In this document: one piece after another, positions 1 to 8,990 of the stretch
Layout: the number at the start of each line of letters is the position of its first letter
How positions within the stretch are numbered: position 1 is the first letter of the stretch
NCBI RefSeq assembly: GCF_003751085.1
Contig: NZ_RJJY01000001.1
Coordinates: 4,960,001-5,024,000 of the forward strand
Direction: 5' to 3'
Source: Micromonospora sp. Llam0
GTDB lineage: Bacteria > Actinomycetota > Actinomycetes > Mycobacteriales > Micromonosporaceae
DNA length: 64,000 nt
Notes under the pieces: model-generated
What the model was told of the DNA's origin: nothing
Database searches by the model: none
Seen by the model: only the letters and a program-made list of their open reading frames with translations
Position numbers and translations under genes: made by a program

Positions 1-18
1 GTCGCCGGCAGGGGCTCC

Positions 19-1035
19 TCAGCGTCGGATCAGGCTGTTCGCCATGTCGATGACGGCTTCCTCAGCCGGCCGGGGCTGCCAGCCCAACATCCGACGAGCC
101 TTCTCGCTCGACGCCTCGCGTACCGCCCCGAGCTCAGGCAGCACGAACGCGATCCGCGGGCTGAACCTGGCGGCGAGACGCACCGCCCAGTCCGGCAGCA
201 CCCGCGTCGACACCCGGTCAGCCTCGTCACCGAGCCGGGTACGCAGCAACACCGCGATGTCCCGCATCGACATGGTGCCGGCGCTGGCCAGGAACCGTTC
301 CCCGGCCGCCGCCGGATCGGTCATCGCCCGTACGTGCAGGTCTGCGACGTCCCGTACGTCGACCACACCGATGTGGATCCGGGCCAGGACCGGCTGACGG
401 CCGGTCAGCATCCGGTCGATCTGGTCTGACCACAGGGACCGGTCCGGACCGAGGGCCGGACCGAAGATGCCGACCGGGTTCACCACCGCCAACTCCATGC
501 CTTCGCCGTCCTTGCGCACGAAGTCCCAGGCGGCGCGTTCGGCGAGCAGCTTCGACTTCGCGTACGCGGAGACCTGCCCCCGTTCCGGATCGGTCCAGTC
601 CTGTTCGGTGAACAGCCGCTTGTCTGCCGGGTGACCGTACTTCACCGTCACGATCGACGACGTCAGCACCGTACGTCTGACCCCGGCCGTACGTGCCGCG
701 CCCAGTACCCGCAGCACCCCATCGCGTGCCGGCCCGATGAGTTCGTTCTCGTCGCGGGGCTCGGCCAGCGGCACTGGAGAGGCGACGTGGAGTACGTAGT
801 CGCATCCGGCCACCGCCTCGGCCCAGCCGTCGTCGGCAGTCAGGTCGGCAACGGCGAAGCTGAGCGCGTCACCCGGTTCCGTTCCCCCCGCCTGCAGCAT
901 CGTGCGTACGTCGGCGGCACGACCCGCCGAACGCACCGTGGTACGCACCCGATACCCCTGCAGCAGCAGCCGTACGACACAGTGCGCCCCGACGAAGCCG
1001 GAGCCTCCTGTCACCAGCACCTGCTCGCCACTCAT
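19..1035 (-). CDS. NAD(P)-dependent epimerase/dehydratase (extended SDR, dihydroflavonol-reductase-like)
   Basis: The 338-residue protein starts with a Rossmann dinucleotide motif (VLVTGGSGFVGAH, residues 6-18) and has the SDR catalytic tyrosine/lysine pair in AYAKSKLLAERA at about residue 160, so it should be a cytosolic NADP-dependent reductase or epimerase of the dihydroflavonol-4-reductase-like group. The substrate cannot be told. I chose the ATG at 1033-1035 because the Rossmann strand begins six residues later; the open frame extends upstream to 1227, but those 64 residues are arginine-rich and look non-coding. It lies alone at the window edge, transcribed toward base 1. Family assignment is firm and function is open. 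Confidence 0.85.
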   Translation of the reverse strand: MSGEQVLVTGGSGFVGAHCVVRLLLQGYRVRTTVRSAGRAADVRTMLQAGGTEPGDALSFAVADLTADDGWAEAVAGCDYVLHVASPVPLAEPRDENELIGPARDGVLRVLGAARTAGVRRTVLTSSIVTVKYGHPADKRLFTEQDWTDPERGQVSAYAKSKLLAERAAWDFVRKDGEGMELAVVNPVGIFGPALGPDRSLWSDQIDRMLTGRQPVLARIHIGVVDVRDVADLHVRAMTDPAAAGERFLASAGTMSMRDIAVLLRTRLGDEADRVSTRVLPDWAVRLAARFSPRIAFVLPELGAVREASSEKARRMLGWQPRPAEEAVIDMANSLIRR

Positions 1036-1189
1036 TGCCGACTCCCGACACCGCTCGCACTGTGAACGGGCAACGCACCCCCGCCCCGGACTGCGCCGAA
1101 AGTACCGGTGACACCTATGTCTGCGACCGGGCTGGGCCGATGTTCCCGGACTTGCGACAGCACCGGTGGTCGCAGGATCGACAAATGAT

Positions 1190-2005
1190 CTATCCTGCTG
1201 GCCCTTCCCGGGCGAGGAGCAAGACAACGCCGGTGGCCAGGCAGACGGCGGACGCTGCGGGAGGCAGCAGCCACCACGCCGGTGACCCGATGTCCAACAA
1301 CGACCCGCTGAAGCCGCCGAGCCTACCCGGCCCGGACATCACCCGGATGCTCGCGAGGAAGGCGGCGATCACGGCGGCGAGTACGACTGTCCGCCGTCGG
1401 ATCACCGGGTCGATCCGGGCGATCGCGGCGACGAGCAGCCCGATCACGACAGCGTACGTCCCGGCCGCGAGCAGGTTCAGAAGGCGATCGTCGACGGTGA
1501 CGTCCTCGCCCTGCTGAGTCCACAACAGTGGCTCGACGGCCGAACCGCCGACACCGGCCAGCCCGGCCACCGCTATCAGCACCATCCCGCGTCTGCCCAG
1601 GAGGGTCACCGCCCGGCGACGTGGCGCTGGCATCGACACCGCCGTGGCGGCGATCAGCACCAGGATCACCGCCGACACCTCCTCGGGCGACTTCGCCAGG
1701 CCGCTGGGTTCGTTCGCGGAGGCCGCCGCGACCTCGGCGAGCACGCCACCCCAGCCACCGATGACCGCGATCAGGCGCCAGCCGGCGACCGCCGCGATGA
1801 CCACCAGCGCCCAGATGACGATTCGCGGGCCGGTGCCGGCGAACGCGTTCGGAGCGGAAGACGACTCCGGGAAGCGCAGTGACCAAGCCGCGTCGGTGAC
1901 GGGCGGACGGGCGTACCTGGCGGTCAGCAGGACCGCGCTGACCAGTCCGACCGTCGCCGCCGCATCGGTCCACCACCGCCCAGGCCGGCACGGGACATGC
2001 TGCAT
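1190..2005 (-). CDS. Multi-pass membrane protein of unknown function
   Basis: I do not recognise a family. The translation shows about seven hydrophobic helices separated by short arginine-rich loops (for example IVIWALVVIAAVAGW and VVIGLLVAAIAR) and ends in a short charged tail, so it is an integral membrane protein. The frame is open up to 2128. I prefer the internal ATG at 2003-2005, just before the first hydrophobic segment, because the extra N-terminal 41 residues have no membrane character and neither start has a convincing ribosome-binding site. It sits between the SDR gene and a divergent secreted protease, with no operon partner visible. Confidence 0.6.
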   Translation of the reverse strand: MQHVPCRPGRWWTDAAATVGLVSAVLLTARYARPPVTDAAWSLRFPESSSAPNAFAGTGPRIVIWALVVIAAVAGWRLIAVIGGWGGVLAEVAAASANEPSGLAKSPEEVSAVILVLIAATAVSMPAPRRRAVTLLGRRGMVLIAVAGLAGVGGSAVEPLLWTQQGEDVTVDDRLLNLLAAGTYAVVIGLLVAAIARIDPVIRRRTVVLAAVIAAFLASIRVMSGPGRLGGFSGSLLDIGSPAWWLLPPAASAVCLATGVVLLLAREGPAG

Positions 2006-2317
2006 CGTCCCAGTGCACCACAGGTGAAGTTCGACCCGTGCGCCGTTTGGCAACGTGAGAGCAATCACCCGGGCAGTCGCTTTTTTCGATCTTGTGAACA
2101 CCCCCTGGCCACGCCCCGTCTTTAACATAGTTCATTCAGGTTTCAAACACTCTGGGCATTGGCGAACGCCGACACCCGTGCTCTCATTGCAGCAGACGGG
2201 GCTCGAGCACTCTGTCCGGCCACAGCGCCCGGTGATCCCGGCAGCTGACGAGCCGGGCAAGCCGTCCAATTCACCGGTAGTCCATGCGTCACCGCGCCCA
2301 GGAGGCCAGTTTCTCCT

Positions 2318-4165
2318 ATGTCCAGACCGCATCGATACCGTCGCCAGGCAATCGCGACAGCCGCGGCTTCCGCACTTCTGGTAGTTTTCGGCGCCACCCC
2401 AGCGATGGCTCAATCGGCGACTTCTCTCGCTCCCCTGCTACCCGCCGAGAATGGCACGCCGAACGGCGGCTACATTGTCGTTCTCAAGGACCAGCCGCTC
2501 ACCGGCGGCGCGGCGAACGACCCTGTGGTGGCCGCCGAGCAGGCCGGCGGCCGGGAGGTCCACCCGTACGCGACGGTGCTGAACGGATTCTCCGCGAAGC
2601 TCGACGCCGACGCTCTCGAGTCGGTGCGCGCCAACCCGAACGTCGAGTACGTCCAGGCCGACGCCGTGGTCCAAGCCGTCGAGCCAACTGTGACCGTCGG
2701 CGGCGCGACCACCCAGCCCAATCCCCCATCCTGGGGTCTGGACCGGGTCGACCAGCAGAACCTCCCGCTCGACCAGGAGTTCAGCTACGACACCGACGGC
2801 ACCGGGACCACCGTGTTCGTCCTGGACAGCGGGATCCGTACCACGCACGACGATTTCGGCACCCGGGCTCAGTGGGCCTACAACGCCGTCAACGACGGCA
2901 ACAGCCCGGGCGACTGCCACGGCCACGGCACGCATGTCTCCGGCACCGTCGGTGGCGCCACGTACGGCGTCGCCAAGGACGTGCAGATCCGCGACGTGCG
3001 GGTGCTGAACTGCAGCAACGGCGGCACCAACGCGGACCTGATCGAAGGCATGGACTGGGTGGCGACGAACGCACCGCCGCGCTCGGTGGCGAATCTCAGT
3101 CTGCAGAACTACGGCGTCGTGGTGAACACGGCCGCCCAGAACATGATCGACGCCGGGGTACTGGCGGTGTTCGCGGCGGGCAACAACAACAGTGACGCCT
3201 GCGGCAACAACCCGCGGTCGCCGGACGGCATCGTGGTGGGCGCGACCACCATCACCGACAGCCGGTGGTCCAGCTCCAACTACGGCTCCTGCATCGACGT
3301 CTTCGCTCCGGGCAACAGCATCACCTCGGCCGGCAACAGTAGCGACAGCGCCGTCGCCTCCGGCTGGTCGGGCACCTCGATGGCCGCTCCGCACGTGACC
3401 GGCTGGGTGGCCCGCTACCTGGAGACCAACCCGAGCGCGACGATGGCCCAGGCCAAGGCGGCGCTGCTGAGCGCGGCCACCAGCAACGTGCTGACCGGCA
3501 TCGGCACCGGGTCGCCGAACCTGCTGCTGTACGCCGACCCGGGAAGCACGGTGACCGACACCATCGCGCCGTCGACCCCTGGCACCCCGGTGGCGTCGGG
3601 CGTGACCGCGACCTCGGCCACGCTCACCTGGACGGCGTCGACCGACAACGTCGGGGTGGTCGGCTACGAGATCGAGCGGGCCACCGGCGGCGGTGGGTTC
3701 GCGCCGGCCGGCACGTCGGCGACGAACTCGTTCCCGGCGACCGGGCTGACCCCGGGGACCAGCTACCAGTTCCGGGTACGGGCTGAGGACGCGGCCGGCA
3801 ACCTGTCGCCGTTCTCGTCGGCGGTCACCGTCAACACGCCGTCGGGGGCGGGCACCTGCCAGGTCTCCTACGCGATCAACAGCGGTGGCTCCACGTTCAC
3901 CAGCAACATCGTCATCACGAACACCGGCACCAGCACGATCAACGGCTGGACCCTGGCCTTCACCCTGCCCAGTGGGCACTCGTTCGGCAGCGGGTGGTCC
4001 GCCACCTACGGTACGAGCGGCCAGGACGTCACCGCGACCTCGTTGACGTGGAACTCGACGCTGCTGCCGCAGGGCACGGCGAACATCGGGTTCAACGGCA
4101 CCGGTTCCGGGACCGCGGAGCCGACCGCGTTCACCCTGAATGGAACGCCCTGCACCGTCGTCTGA
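2318..4165 (+). CDS. Secreted S8 (subtilisin-like) serine protease with FnIII and CBM2 modules
   Basis: This 615-residue exoprotease has an Ala-rich signal peptide ending near ATPAMAQ (residue 32), an I9-type propeptide (YIVVLKDQP, about 50-125), and a proteinase-K-like S8 domain with the triad visible as VFVLDSG (Asp), GHGTHVSG (His) and GTSMAAPHV (Ser). A fibronectin type III domain follows (about 415-500). The C-terminus is a family 2 carbohydrate-binding module bounded by two cysteines (GTCQVSY to GTPCTVV), which would anchor the enzyme to cellulose or chitin. The start is an ATG 12 bp after GGAGG. A strong hairpin follows the stop codon, so it is monocistronic. Activity and export are confidently predicted; the substrate is unknown. 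Confidence 0.93.
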   Translation: MSRPHRYRRQAIATAAASALLVVFGATPAMAQSATSLAPLLPAENGTPNGGYIVVLKDQPLTGGAANDPVVAAEQAGGREVHPYATVLNGFSAKLDADALESVRANPNVEYVQADAVVQAVEPTVTVGGATTQPNPPSWGLDRVDQQNLPLDQEFSYDTDGTGTTVFVLDSGIRTTHDDFGTRAQWAYNAVNDGNSPGDCHGHGTHVSGTVGGATYGVAKDVQIRDVRVLNCSNGGTNADLIEGMDWVATNAPPRSVANLSLQNYGVVVNTAAQNMIDAGVLAVFAAGNNNSDACGNNPRSPDGIVVGATTITDSRWSSSNYGSCIDVFAPGNSITSAGNSSDSAVASGWSGTSMAAPHVTGWVARYLETNPSATMAQAKAALLSAATSNVLTGIGTGSPNLLLYADPGSTVTDTIAPSTPGTPVASGVTATSATLTWTASTDNVGVVGYEIERATGGGGFAPAGTSATNSFPATGLTPGTSYQFRVRAEDAAGNLSPFSSAVTVNTPSGAGTCQVSYAINSGGSTFTSNIVITNTGTSTINGWTLAFTLPSGHSFGSGWSATYGTSGQDVTATSLTWNSTLLPQGTANIGFNGTGSGTAEPTAFTLNGTPCTVV

Positions 4166-4173
4166 CAACCGAT

Positions 4174-4205
4174 CGGGCCGGGTACCGGAAACGGTACCCG
4201 GCCCG
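4174..4205 (+). terminator. Perfect 14-bp hairpin after the S8 protease gene
   Basis: Two perfectly complementary 14-base arms (CGGGCCGGGTACCG and its complement) flank a GAAA tetraloop eight bases after the protease stop codon. There is no U-tract, as is usual for actinobacterial intrinsic terminators. Confidence 0.8.
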
Positions 4206-4276
4206 CCAGCGCGGGCTCCTAAGCTGGGCTTACCAGCCAAGGGCAGACCTGGGTCGTTCGACCGGAGGTGGGTTCG

Positions 4277-5020
4277 GTGCCGACACTGGCGTGGATCGTT
4301 CTGGCGGGTTCCGCGATGGCCCTGCTCGCCCTGTCCGGCAGCCTGACCTTCGTGCTCCCCGAGCGGATCTTCAACCGGATCGTCCTGCCGCTGGTGGCGC
4401 TCGCCGCCGGTTCCCTGCTCGGCGGCGCGCTGTTCCACATGCTGCCGGAGTCGGTGGCCGCGCTGGGAAACGAGTTGAGTGTCTACGTCTGGCTCGCCGC
4501 CGGGTTGCTGACCTTCCTGATCCTGGAACAGTACCTGCACTGGCACCACTGTCACCGGCCGGTGTCCGAGCACCGGCCGGTGGGCTATCTGATCCTGATC
4601 GCGGACGCGTTGCACAACCTGATCGGCGGCTTGGCGATCGGCGCCGCCTTCCTCACCGACATCCGCCTGGGCATCGTCACCTGGCTGATCGCCGCCGCCC
4701 ACGAGATTCCTCAGGAGATGGGCGACTTCGGCATTCTGGTCCACAGCGGCTGGTCCCGGCGTCGCGCCCTGTCCTGGAATCTCCTTTCCGCCTCCACCGT
4801 CCTGGTCGGTGCTCTGGCCGCGTACGGCCTGGCCGAACACGTCGACATCGCCGTGCTGATCCCGTTCGCCGCCGGGAACTTCATCTACATCGCCCTGGCC
4901 GACCTGGTACCCGAGTTGACCACCAAGCCCGCCGCCCACGACAAGGCGATACACACTGTCGGATTCGCCGCCGGACTCGCGCTGCTGCTGGGTGTGGCGC
5001 TGGCCGTCCGACCCGGATAG
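4277..5020 (+). CDS. ZIP-family divalent metal transporter
   Basis: This 247-residue integral membrane protein has the two signature transmembrane metal sites of ZIP transporters: HNLIGGLAIG in helix IV and HEIPQEMGDF in helix V (about residues 113-122 and 138-147). A histidine-rich loop (YLHWHHCHRP) precedes helix IV. ZIP proteins carry Zn, Fe or Mn into the cytoplasm. I chose GTG at 4277 because GGAGGTG at 4264-4270 is correctly spaced; the open frame begins at a GTG (4268) overlapping that site. It converges on the TerC-type gene at 5063, whose upstream riboswitch points to manganese, so a Mn role is plausible but not shown. Confidence 0.88.
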   Translation: MPTLAWIVLAGSAMALLALSGSLTFVLPERIFNRIVLPLVALAAGSLLGGALFHMLPESVAALGNELSVYVWLAAGLLTFLILEQYLHWHHCHRPVSEHRPVGYLILIADALHNLIGGLAIGAAFLTDIRLGIVTWLIAAAHEIPQEMGDFGILVHSGWSRRRALSWNLLSASTVLVGALAAYGLAEHVDIAVLIPFAAGNFIYIALADLVPELTTKPAAHDKAIHTVGFAAGLALLLGVALAVRPG

Positions 5021-5062
5021 GGCGCGTTCGGTGTGGGCGCTCCGCGCGCTTGCGGGCCGGCC

Positions 5063-6073
5063 TCAGTTGGCGACCTTCTCCCCGTACACCTCGTCGGCCC
5101 TGCCACCCGCGTCGGGGTCGATGCCGGCGGTGTCCCCGACACCGCCACCACCATCGCCGGTTCCGCTGGTGCTGCGCAGGCTCCAGATGATCGACACCGC
5201 GATGGTGACGACGATGACCCCGAGGGTGAGCGGGATGGGCAGCTTGCCGACCGGGGTTTCGGAGAGGATCAGCTTGACGCCGGCGAAGGCGAGCAGCACG
5301 GCCAGGCCGTAGTGCAGGTGCACGAATCGGCGCAGCAGCCCGGCGAGGCAAAAGTAGAGGCTGCGCAATCCGAGGATGGCGAAGGCGTTCGCCGTCCAGA
5401 CGATGAACGTGCTGGTGCTGATGGCCAGGATCGCCGCGATCGAGTCGATGGCGAAGATCAGGTCGGTGGCCTCGACCGCGATGAGAACGACGAACAGCAG
5501 GGTCGCGACGCGCTTGCCGTCGACCCGGGTGAAGAACTTCTCGCCGTGGTACGCCGGGTCGGTGGGGATGACGCGGCGGACCAGGCGGACCACCGGGTTG
5601 CGGTCCGGTGGGGTCTGCTCGTCGTGCCGGAAGGCCATCTTGTAGCCGGTGTAGATGAGGAACGCGCCGAACAGGTACGCGGTCCAGAAGAACGTCTCCA
5701 GCAGTTCGGCGCCGACGAAGATGAACACCAGCCGGAACACGAGGGCGCCGATGACGCCCCAGAACAGCACCTTGTGCTGGTAGGCGGCCGGGACGGCAAA
5801 GTAGCTGAAGATCAGCGCGAAGACGAAGACGTTGTCGATCGACAGCGCCTTCTCGATCAGGTAGCCGGCGTAGTAGGTGCTGGCGATCTCGCCGCCCTGC
5901 CAGACCCACAGCAGTACGCCGAACAGCAGGCCGGCGGCGATCCAGACGCCGGACCAGATGGCGGCCTCACGGAAGCCGATGACGTGGTTGTCGCGGTGCA
6001 GGAACAGGTCGACGGCCAGCATCGCGGCGACCGCGAGCATCAGCGCGGCCCAGACCCACCAGGAAACGGTCAA
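5063..6073 (-). CDS. TerC/Alx-family membrane protein, probable Mn2+ exporter
   Basis: The 336-residue protein has the TerC fold: about seven to nine membrane helices with the conserved acidic metal-site motifs EKALSIDNVFVFALIF and EATDLIFAIDSIAAI. TerC/Alx/MeeF proteins export Mn2+ or metallate secreted enzymes. I start it at a TTG (6071-6073) that directly precedes TVSWWVWAALM, the usual TerC beginning, with GAAAGG eight bases upstream. The open frame runs on to an ATG at 6163, but that 29-residue extension has no family counterpart and lies across a riboswitch-like element (6125-6227), which argues strongly against it. Regulation by Mn2+ through that element is expected. Confidence 0.88.
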   Translation of the reverse strand: MTVSWWVWAALMLAVAAMLAVDLFLHRDNHVIGFREAAIWSGVWIAAGLLFGVLLWVWQGGEIASTYYAGYLIEKALSIDNVFVFALIFSYFAVPAAYQHKVLFWGVIGALVFRLVFIFVGAELLETFFWTAYLFGAFLIYTGYKMAFRHDEQTPPDRNPVVRLVRRVIPTDPAYHGEKFFTRVDGKRVATLLFVVLIAVEATDLIFAIDSIAAILAISTSTFIVWTANAFAILGLRSLYFCLAGLLRRFVHLHYGLAVLLAFAGVKLILSETPVGKLPIPLTLGVIVVTIAVSIIWSLRSTSGTGDGGGGVGDTAGIDPDAGGRADEVYGEKVAN

Positions 6074-6124
6074 CGGACAGACCTTTCGCCCGGCCGACCC
6101 GTGGTCAGGGCCGGCACTACTGGA

Positions 6125-6227
6125 CGAAGGTCTCCCCGAGCCACCGGGTGGCGGCTGCGTCACCGGGGCGCGGCAGGTCCGGGCCCGTGCTGACGACGAC
6201 GCGGTGGTACGCGGGTACTCCCCCTCG
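6125..6227 (-). promoter_or_regulatory. yybP-ykoY-type manganese riboswitch in the terC leader
   Basis: Read on the minus strand, the leader holds the two hallmark loops of the yybP-ykoY family: GGGGAGTA at 6216-6223 and GAGACC at 6129-6134. A P1 helix pairs CGAGGG (6222-6227) with CCTTCG (6125-6130), and G/C-rich arms lie between. The element is about 103 nt and ends 51 nt before the TTG start of a TerC-family gene, the classic target of this riboswitch. A GGCC-rich hairpin between the aptamer and the GAAAGG site could be the expression platform. Family and size fit well; the middle helices were not folded computationally. Confidence 0.82.
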
Positions 6228-6401
6228 AACTACGCACAAGTATTCGCGAAGCATGGTTCGCATGTCAAGGGCCGACCCACTACCGCCGACACGGCGGCGA
6301 ACGGCCGGACCTACGATCCCGCTTTCACGTACTGTCCTACGTATATTGCGTCTGAAGGCCGCGCGACGACGAGGGCGACGACGAGGGGACGGCGGGTCAG
6401 C

Positions 6402-6770
6402 ATGTCGGTGCCAGCATCAGCCGAGCCCGGCGCGCAGCCGCCCGCCCGGGGCTGGACCTTCCTCACCAACCACGCGCACGTGCTGCTCGCCATCGCCCGG
6501 GACCCGACGGTACGGCTGCGCGACGTAGCCACGTCCGTCGGGATCACCGAACGCGCGGCCCAGGGCATCGTGGCCGACCTGGCGGCCGCCGGCTACCTGC
6601 GCCGCACCCGGGTCGGTCGCCGCAACCAGTACACCGTCGACCCGACCGGGCACTTCCGACACCCCGCCGAAGCCAACCGGCAGATCGGCGACCTGCTCGA
6701 CCTGTTCACCCGGCAATCCGACCGGCCCGGGCCGGAGCAGCCACGACCCGATCCGCCTACCGGAGGCTGA
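6402..6770 (+). CDS. Winged-helix DNA-binding regulator (MarR/ArsR-like)
   Basis: This 122-residue protein contains a winged helix-turn-helix: LLAIARDPTVRLRDVATSVG, then ITERAAQGIVADLAAAGYL as recognition helix, and a wing ending RVGRRNQYTVD (about residues 25-85). The C-terminal third is a short helix and a Pro-rich tail. It should be a cytosolic transcription factor. I chose the ATG at 6402 because the upstream frame runs through the terC riboswitch region in unlikely composition. It is transcribed divergently from terC, so terC is one possible target, but no operator was identified. Confidence 0.75.
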   Translation: MSVPASAEPGAQPPARGWTFLTNHAHVLLAIARDPTVRLRDVATSVGITERAAQGIVADLAAAGYLRRTRVGRRNQYTVDPTGHFRHPAEANRQIGDLLDLFTRQSDRPGPEQPRPDPPTGG

Positions 6771-6852
6771 TCCGACCTCCTACCAAGGTCGTAAGTCGAA
6801 TGTGGCCCTGCGCCAGATGGCCTGGCCGCGCCGCCACAGCAGGCTGTTGTGC

Positions 6853-8910
6853 ATGACCCAGAGCAATGCATCAGAGCAGACCGCGTACCGGTCGTACCTG
6901 CTGCGGCCCACCGGCCGACTGCGGCGCGTCGGCGCCGCCCTGGCGATCGCGGTCGCCGTCGGCGCGAGCGTCGCCGGGTGTGGTGCGGGCGCCGCACCGC
7001 ACGACGCCGCACCGACGACCGGAACCCCGGCCGCAGCCGCCGAACCGGCCGCACTGGACGGCGGTGACGTCGACGCCTGGCTCGACGACGTGCTACCGGA
7101 CGCGCTGGAGCGTAACGACATCGCCGGGGCCACCGTCGCCGTCGTCCACGACGGCAAGATCGTCACCACCCGGGGGTACGGCCACGCCGACACCGGCACC
7201 GGCAGCACCGGCGACGGCAACAACACAGCGGTGCCGGTCGATCCGGAGCAGCACCTGTTCCGGATCGGCTCGGTGTCGAAGCTCGCCACCGCCACCGCCG
7301 TCATGCAGCTCGTCCAGGACGGCCGTCTCGACCTCGACACCGACATCGACCGCTACCTCGACTTCGACCTCCCCCGCAGCTTCGACGAGCCGATCACCCT
7401 GCGGCACCTGCTGACCCACACCCCCGGCTTCGAGGAGCGGATCGCCGGCCTGATCGGTCAGGAAGGCGCCTCGGCCGATCTGCGTGAGGCGCTGGTCACC
7501 GACCCGCCGGAGCAGATCTTCCGGCCGGGCACCGTGCCGGCGTACTCCAACTACGGCAACTCGCTGGCCGGCTACATCGTCGAACGGGTCAGCGGCGTCC
7601 CGTTCGAGGAGTACGTCCAGCGCAACATCTTCGACCGGCTCGGCATGACGTCGTCGACGTTCGAGCAGCCGCTGCCCGCGCCGCTGGCCGGCCGCATGTC
7701 GCAGGGGTACGCCACCGCGTCCGCCCCGGCCGGCGCGTTCGAGATCGTCAGCACCCCGCCGGCCGGGGCGATGAGCGCCTCCGCCCCGGACATGGCCCGG
7801 TTCATGCTCGCCCACCTGGGTGAACCGGTCGGTGACCAGCCGTTGCTGGACGCGGCGACGCTCGACCTGATGCACCAGCCGGCGCTGGACGCCGCGTCGC
7901 TCGGTACGCTCGCCGCCGGCCCCCGCATGACCTTCGGGTTCTTCGACGAGAGCCGCAACGGCCGGCGGATCATCGGACACGGCGGCGACACCCTGTACTT
8001 CCACAGCCACCTGCAGATCTACCCGGAGGAAGGCGCCGGCTTCTTCGTCTCGCTGAACAGCACCGGCACGTCGGCGCTGGCCAACCACAAGCTGCGGCTG
8101 GCGCTGACCGAACAGTTCGCCGACCGGTACTTCCCGGCGGCACCCGCCGGGTCCGTGTCCAACACACCGGCCGGCTCGGCCGAGCGGGCCGCGATGGCCG
8201 CCGGCACGTACGAAAGCTCCCGCACCGTCCGGAGCAACTTCCTGACCCTGATCGGCCTGACCGGGCGGACCACGGTGAGCGTCCGTGACGACGGCCGCCT
8301 GCTGTTCGAGCCGCGTCCGCTGTACGATTCCGCCGCCGTCTACGAAGAGATCGAGCCGTGGGTGTGGCGTGAGGTGGGCGGTCAGCACACCGTCGCGATG
8401 CGGGCGGCCGGCGGCAAGGTGGAGGCGATCGCCTTCGACTCCGCGTTCGCGCTGCTGCCGGTCGAACCGGCCCGTGGCACCATCCTGGCCCTCGGCGTGA
8501 TCGGGGCATCGGCGGTGGTCCTGCTGCTCACCGTTCTCGCCTGGCCGGTCGGGGCGATCGGCCGGCGGGTCCTGCGCCGGACACCACGCGACCGGGCCGG
8601 ACGCACCGCCCGGGTGCTGAGCCGGGTCGCCGTCGGCAGTGCCCTGCTCGCGCTGGCCAGCTGGGCGGTGGGTCTGGTGCTGGTCATGAACCTGGAGGAT
8701 CTCTCCGCCGTCTCGCTGCGCACCGTGCAGCTGTTCCAGCTGATCGGCCTGCTCGGGGTGATCCCGGCGGCGGTCCGTCTGGTGGACGATGTCCGCCGTC
8801 GGGTCGGCTGGTCGCGCACCGCCGGCAGCACCCTGGTTCTGCTGGCCCTCGCCGGTACGGGGTGGTTCGCTATCGAGTTCATGCTGCTCGCGCCGAACAT
8901 CTCCTACTGA
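6853..8910 (+). CDS. Beta-lactamase/PBP-fold serine hydrolase lipoprotein with C-terminal membrane helices
   Basis: The protein (685 residues from the ATG at 6853) has a lipoprotein-type signal with lipobox VAGC, then a class-C beta-lactamase-fold domain with the catalytic SxxK (RIGSVSKLA), YSN (AYSNYGNS) and HGG (GHGGDT) motifs. A linker domain follows, then four to five hydrophobic helices at the C-terminus (residues about 530-680). Such enzymes act on D-amino-acid peptides, esters or cell-wall stems at the outer membrane face. It is followed 80 bp downstream by a two-component system on the same strand, suggesting a sensed cell-wall function. The open frame begins at 6802; both starts have weak ribosome-binding sites. 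Confidence 0.85.
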   Translation: MTQSNASEQTAYRSYLLRPTGRLRRVGAALAIAVAVGASVAGCGAGAAPHDAAPTTGTPAAAAEPAALDGGDVDAWLDDVLPDALERNDIAGATVAVVHDGKIVTTRGYGHADTGTGSTGDGNNTAVPVDPEQHLFRIGSVSKLATATAVMQLVQDGRLDLDTDIDRYLDFDLPRSFDEPITLRHLLTHTPGFEERIAGLIGQEGASADLREALVTDPPEQIFRPGTVPAYSNYGNSLAGYIVERVSGVPFEEYVQRNIFDRLGMTSSTFEQPLPAPLAGRMSQGYATASAPAGAFEIVSTPPAGAMSASAPDMARFMLAHLGEPVGDQPLLDAATLDLMHQPALDAASLGTLAAGPRMTFGFFDESRNGRRIIGHGGDTLYFHSHLQIYPEEGAGFFVSLNSTGTSALANHKLRLALTEQFADRYFPAAPAGSVSNTPAGSAERAAMAAGTYESSRTVRSNFLTLIGLTGRTTVSVRDDGRLLFEPRPLYDSAAVYEEIEPWVWREVGGQHTVAMRAAGGKVEAIAFDSAFALLPVEPARGTILALGVIGASAVVLLLTVLAWPVGAIGRRVLRRTPRDRAGRTARVLSRVAVGSALLALASWAVGLVLVMNLEDLSAVSLRTVQLFQLIGLLGVIPAAVRLVDDVRRRVGWSRTAGSTLVLLALAGTGWFAIEFMLLAPNISY

Positions 8911-8990
8911 CAGCACGAACCGCCTACCCGACGCCGGCCAGACCGCCCGTCGCGGCCCGTCACCACCTGGAACAGAGGATGCCGACGACC

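Noticed and set aside
2438..4954. Long minus-strand frame of 838 codons opposite the S8 protease
   Set aside because: Shadow of the GC-rich protease and ZIP genes; no domain and abnormal Val/Gly/Arg composition.
5063..6163. Longer terC start at ATG 6163
   Set aside because: The extra 29 residues lie across a riboswitch-like element and lack family similarity; TTG 6073 has a ribosome-binding site and the normal N-terminus.
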